10,615 nucleotides of DNA from an uncultured Clostridia bacterium (lineage in GTDB: Bacteria > Bacillota_A > Clostridia > Oscillospirales > Oscillospiraceae). A program made the position numbers and the translations under genes. Below are positions 8,741 through 10,615 of the stretch, in pieces. Numbering within the stretch: the first letter of the stretch is position 1; each line of letters opens with the position of its first letter. Below the pieces are notes generated by a model. That model had not been told where the DNA came from and ran no database searches. It saw nothing but the letters and a program-made list of their open reading frames with translations. The stretch is from NCBI GenBank assembly GCA_947307375.1, contig CAMZIX010000039.1:1-10615 (forward strand). The letters run 5' to 3'.

Positions 8741-8947
8741 ATGGAACAGAGCCGGATCGACCGCATCAACGAGCTGGCGCGCCTTGCAAAGGAGCGTCCG
8801 CTGACCGAAGAGGAGCTCGCCGAGCGCGACGCGCTGCGCAAAGAGTACATCGCCGCCTGGCGCGAGAGCACCATCGCCGTGCTGGAAAACACGTATATCC
8901 AGACCCCGGACGGCAAAAAGCACAAGCTGAAAAAGAAAGAAAAATAA
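8741..8947 (+). CDS. DUF896-family small protein (YnzC-like)
   Basis: The 68-residue protein has the DUF896 pattern: RIDRINELARLAK, then an acidic TEEELAERDALRKEYIAAWR helix pair, then a basic, Lys-rich C-terminus after IQTPDGKK. The family forms a short two-helix N-terminal hairpin and has no firmly established biochemical role. B. subtilis ynzC lies in the SOS-regulated yneA operon, but no LexA-type box is seen here and the gene instead sits behind yfbR. The start is ATG at 8741, with GAGAGG (8730-8735) overlapping the yfbR stop codon, so translation is probably coupled. The stop codon lies inside the left arm of the terminator that follows. Confidence 0.9.
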   Translation: MEQSRIDRINELARLAKERPLTEEELAERDALRKEYIAAWRESTIAVLENTYIQTPDGKKHKLKKKEK

Positions 8948-8973
8948 GCGAAGGCAAAAAGCCTTCGCTTATT
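8943..8973. terminator. Bidirectional terminator after the DUF896 gene
   Basis: A perfect 13-bp stem, 8943-8955 with 8961-8973, has an A5 loop. The left arm includes the DUF896 stop codon. On the minus strand the stem is followed by a T-rich tail (TTTTTCTTTC); on the plus strand the tail is weaker (AATTT). It lies between convergent genes and ends 19 nt before the stop codon of the putative anti-sigma gene. Confidence 0.85.
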
Positions 8974-8992
8974 AATTTCGCCTGTATGGGGT

Positions 8993-9853
8993 TTATCCCA
9001 CGCTGTGGCTGGTGCCGATGATCACCGCGCTGTGCCCGGGAAACTGATTGAGCTCGAGGTACATCGGCGCGCCGTCCGGGTCGCCGTCAAAGAAGATCGT
9101 GACATAGCCCCCTCCGCCGTTGGAGTGCGGCAGATCGACCAGCAGCGTCGAGCCGTCGGGCGCCGCCCGACGGGTGTGATAGAAGCTGTCCTCCGTCTCC
9201 CCAAGCCGGTAGCCGGAGAAGCCCCAGTACTCGGCCAGGCCCGTGCAGAACTCGTCCAGCGTCCTGTCTGCCGGGAGAACGTCGTCAAAGTTGTCGTAGA
9301 GATACCGGACGGTCTCCCCGCCGTTTTCGTTCCCGACCGGGACCTCGCCCACCGGCTCGTCGGTCTCGTCCGCCACGGCGTAGAAGGTCGCCGCCGTGAT
9401 CTTGCCCGTCAGCGTGTCGACGCCGAGGCTGCAGCCGTATTTCTGCTCGCCGTCCCAGCCGAAATACCAGCGCACATCGTAGCGGTGGCGAAAAATGCGG
9501 CCGTACCAGTAAGCGCCGCCGTCCTGCTCCTGGATCTCAACGACGGCGTCCGCCGGACCTTCGAAGCAGACGTCCTGTGAAATGAGGCCCATGTCCTTCC
9601 ATACCTCGAGCTGCTCCCGCGCAACCCGCTCCGCCGCCTCCGGCGTGGCGACGGCCGCGTTGACCGCGTAGGCTGTGACGCCCAGCGCCAGGATCAGCGC
9701 GGCAACCAGCGCGAACGTGATGATTCTTTTCTTTTTCATGTGTACGATCCTTTCCGAGGCGCCGGATGCATCCTCGGGCGCGTAGCGGATCGCTTCCGTG
9801 ATATAACGGTCGTCCAGGTCGCTCAAGGCCCGGAACAGTTTCTCCCGATTCAT
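8993..9853 (-). CDS. Putative membrane anti-sigma factor / sensor partner of the adjacent ECF sigma factor
   Basis: The 286-residue protein has a cytoplasmic N-terminus of about 40 residues. This contains FRALSDLDDRYITEA, resembling the short N-terminal segment seen in Clostridia proteins encoded next to ECF sigma genes. A basic MKKKR stretch precedes one membrane helix (about 43-63), then an extracellular part of about 220 residues. That part has a PepSY-like stretch (about 70-180; YDVRWYFGWDG...VDTLTGKITAATFYA) and a C-terminal segment rich in Gly, Asp and aromatics that I do not recognise. The ATG at 9853 overlaps the sigma stop codon (ATGA), with AAGGAGG at 9864-9870, so the two proteins are translationally coupled, as is usual for sigma/anti-sigma pairs. 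The topology is clear; the anti-sigma role rests on context and the N-terminal segment. No classical zinc anti-sigma (HxxxCxxC) motif is present. Confidence 0.7.
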   Translation of the reverse strand: MNREKLFRALSDLDDRYITEAIRYAPEDASGASERIVHMKKKRIITFALVAALILALGVTAYAVNAAVATPEAAERVAREQLEVWKDMGLISQDVCFEGPADAVVEIQEQDGGAYWYGRIFRHRYDVRWYFGWDGEQKYGCSLGVDTLTGKITAATFYAVADETDEPVGEVPVGNENGGETVRYLYDNFDDVLPADRTLDEFCTGLAEYWGFSGYRLGETEDSFYHTRRAAPDGSTLLVDLPHSNGGGGYVTIFFDGDPDGAPMYLELNQFPGHSAVIIGTSHSVG

Positions 9854-10407
9854 ACAAGCAGGCCCTCCTTGATCAAAGTCTTCCGCAATTTCTCACGGAG
9901 GCGGAAAAGACGCAGGGAGACGCGGCTCTCCTTTTGGTGCATCGCAGCGGCGATCTCCCGCACGGAGTCGGCGTACCAGTAGCGGCGAACGAAGAGAAAG
10001 CGGTCGTCGTAGTCCAGCGCGGCCAGAAAGCGGTTGACGGCCTCGACGGTTTCTTTATAGTCATAGTCCGCTTCGACGTCGGCGGCGGAGGGGATGCAGT
10101 CCTCCAGCTCGTCGAGCACCAGGTCCAGACTGCCGTTTCGTTTCTGCGCGGTCTCGCTTCGCAGCTTCGACACCGCTGTGTTGCGGGCGATGCGGCAGAC
10201 GTAGCTCGCCAGCGGATCGGGACGGTGAGGCGGAATACTGTCCCAGACCGCCAGCCAGGTATCGTTGGCGCATTCCTCCGCATCCCGGCGGCTGCGCAGG
10301 ATGTTCGTCGCTGTTTTCATCACGGCTTTGCCGTATTTCTGTTCCAGTTCGTCGATCGCCCGCTCCGAGCGCTCAAAAAGCAGGGCGATGATCTGACTGT
10401 CCTCCAT
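9850..10407 (-). CDS. ECF-type RNA polymerase sigma factor
   Basis: The 185-residue protein has the two-domain ECF layout. Region 2 (about 10-85) contains YGKAVMKTATNILRS, then DAEECANDTWLAVWDSIPP and the SYVCRIARNTAVSKLR helix. An acidic linker (about 95-120) separates it from region 4 (about 120-180), which has the helix-turn-helix stretch VREIAAAMHQKESRVSLRLF and a basic LREKLRK helix. No region 1 or 3 is present. The start is taken as ATG at 10407 because an AGGAAG site lies 8 nt upstream; an alternative GTG at 10416 would fall immediately beside that site. The stop codon overlaps the start of the putative anti-sigma gene by 4 nt. A terminator for the previous gene lies upstream, so transcription should start in the 70-nt gap. 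The target regulon is unknown. Confidence 0.92.
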   Translation of the reverse strand: MEDSQIIALLFERSERAIDELEQKYGKAVMKTATNILRSRRDAEECANDTWLAVWDSIPPHRPDPLASYVCRIARNTAVSKLRSETAQKRNGSLDLVLDELEDCIPSAADVEADYDYKETVEAVNRFLAALDYDDRFLFVRRYWYADSVREIAAAMHQKESRVSLRLFRLREKLRKTLIKEGLLV

Positions 10408-10481
10408 GTGCGTCACTTCCTTTCCGCCTCATCTATCCTCTCGCAAACGGAAGGCGGATCTTGCAGGATCGCCGAAAAAAA
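10408..10481 (-). promoter_or_regulatory. Upstream region of the ECF sigma gene with inverted repeats
   Basis: The gap between the terminator and the sigma gene must hold the promoter, but I find no sigma-A -10/-35 pair. Two overlapping inverted repeats are present: tccgcct/aggcgga (10423-10429 with 10452-10458), and ggcg(g)atc/gatcgcc (10453-10460 with 10467-10473, one bulged base, 6-nt spacer). An autoregulated ECF promoter is plausible, but its sequence cannot be assigned from one locus. Confidence 0.3.
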
Positions 10482-10511
10482 GCCCCTCCGCCGGGCAAGG
10501 GACGGAGGGGC
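10475..10511 (-). terminator. Rho-independent terminator of the right-edge gene
   Basis: A perfect 9-bp GC-rich stem, gcccctccg at 10482-10490 with cggaggggc at 10503-10511, has a 12-nt loop. On the minus strand it is followed by a run of seven T (10475-10481). It begins 10 nt after the stop codon of the right-edge gene. Confidence 0.92.
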
Positions 10512-10521
10512 GTGTACTTTT

Positions 10522-10615
10522 TTACAGGTCCAGATGCAGGTCCGGGTTGTTCGTCTCCGCGACGGCGCAGGTCTGGGCGCCGGCAGAGAGCGCGGCCTCC
10601 GCGGTCCGGCGCAGA
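10522..10615 (-). CDS. C-terminal end of an unidentified protein, cut by right edge
   Basis: Only the last 30 codons before a TAA stop (10522-10524) are inside the window. The peptide reads approximately LRRTAEAALSAG, then AQTCAVAETNNPDLHLDL. It is supported as coding because the frame is open, its third positions are G/C-rich, and a strong terminator follows immediately. It looks like an Ala-rich helix followed by a short acidic tail. I do not recognise the family, and 30 residues are too few to assign a function. Confidence 0.6.
   Translation of the reverse strand, partial: LRRTAEAALSAGAQTCAVAETNNPDLHLDL

Noticed and set aside
8741..8947. SOS (LexA) control of the DUF896 gene, as for B. 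subtilis ynzC
   Set aside because: No LexA-like box is seen near the yfbR promoter or before the gene; the operon context differs from yneA-ynzC.

Overview
The window looks like a high-GC Clostridia chromosome, most likely Oscillospiraceae/Ruminococcaceae-like. The protein families are Firmicutes-type (rpsO-pnp order, a DUF896 protein, a CotH-family lipoprotein, an Ig-domain polysaccharide deacetylase, an ECF sigma factor with a membrane partner), third codon positions are strongly G/C, and the promoters are sigma-A-like. The taxonomic call is inference from these features. Nearly all the sequence is accounted for by nine genes, two of them cut by the window edges, plus clear promoters and hairpin terminators. 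I see no tRNA, rRNA, CRISPR array, insertion sequence or phage genes.

Layout. (1) 1-2072, minus strand: rpsO (ribosomal protein S15) is driven by a near-perfect sigma-A promoter and followed by a hairpin terminator. Next comes pnp (polynucleotide phosphorylase), cut by the left edge before its catalytic aspartates. The rpsO leader (about 100 nt) can form a multibranched structure plus a pairing with the ribosome binding site, so it may be an S15 autoregulatory element. (2) 2130-4672, plus strand: one large secreted lipoprotein with two lamin-tail-like domains, a chitobiase-like C-terminal module and a CotH kinase-like domain. It ends at a 19-bp perfect bidirectional terminator shared with the convergent deacetylase gene. 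(3) 4680-8054, minus strand: typA/bipA, the ribosome-associated GTPase, followed 48 nt later by a membrane-anchored polysaccharide deacetylase with Ig-like repeats. (4) 8083-8973, plus strand: a YfbR-type HD-domain 5'-deoxynucleotidase and a small DUF896 protein in one operon, with a promoter back-to-back with that of typA. (5) 8993-10481, minus strand: an ECF sigma factor and a translationally coupled (ATGA overlap) single-pass membrane protein that is probably its anti-sigma factor/sensor. (6) 10482-10615: a terminator and the last 30 codons of an unidentified minus-strand gene.

Functionally, most of the window is housekeeping (translation, RNA decay, nucleotide salvage). The accessory, surface-directed parts are the CotH lipoprotein, the deacetylase and the sigma/anti-sigma pair. 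I found no convincing new multi-gene system. The best leads are the rpsO leader RNA, the LTD-CotH lipoprotein and the extracellular domain of the putative anti-sigma factor.
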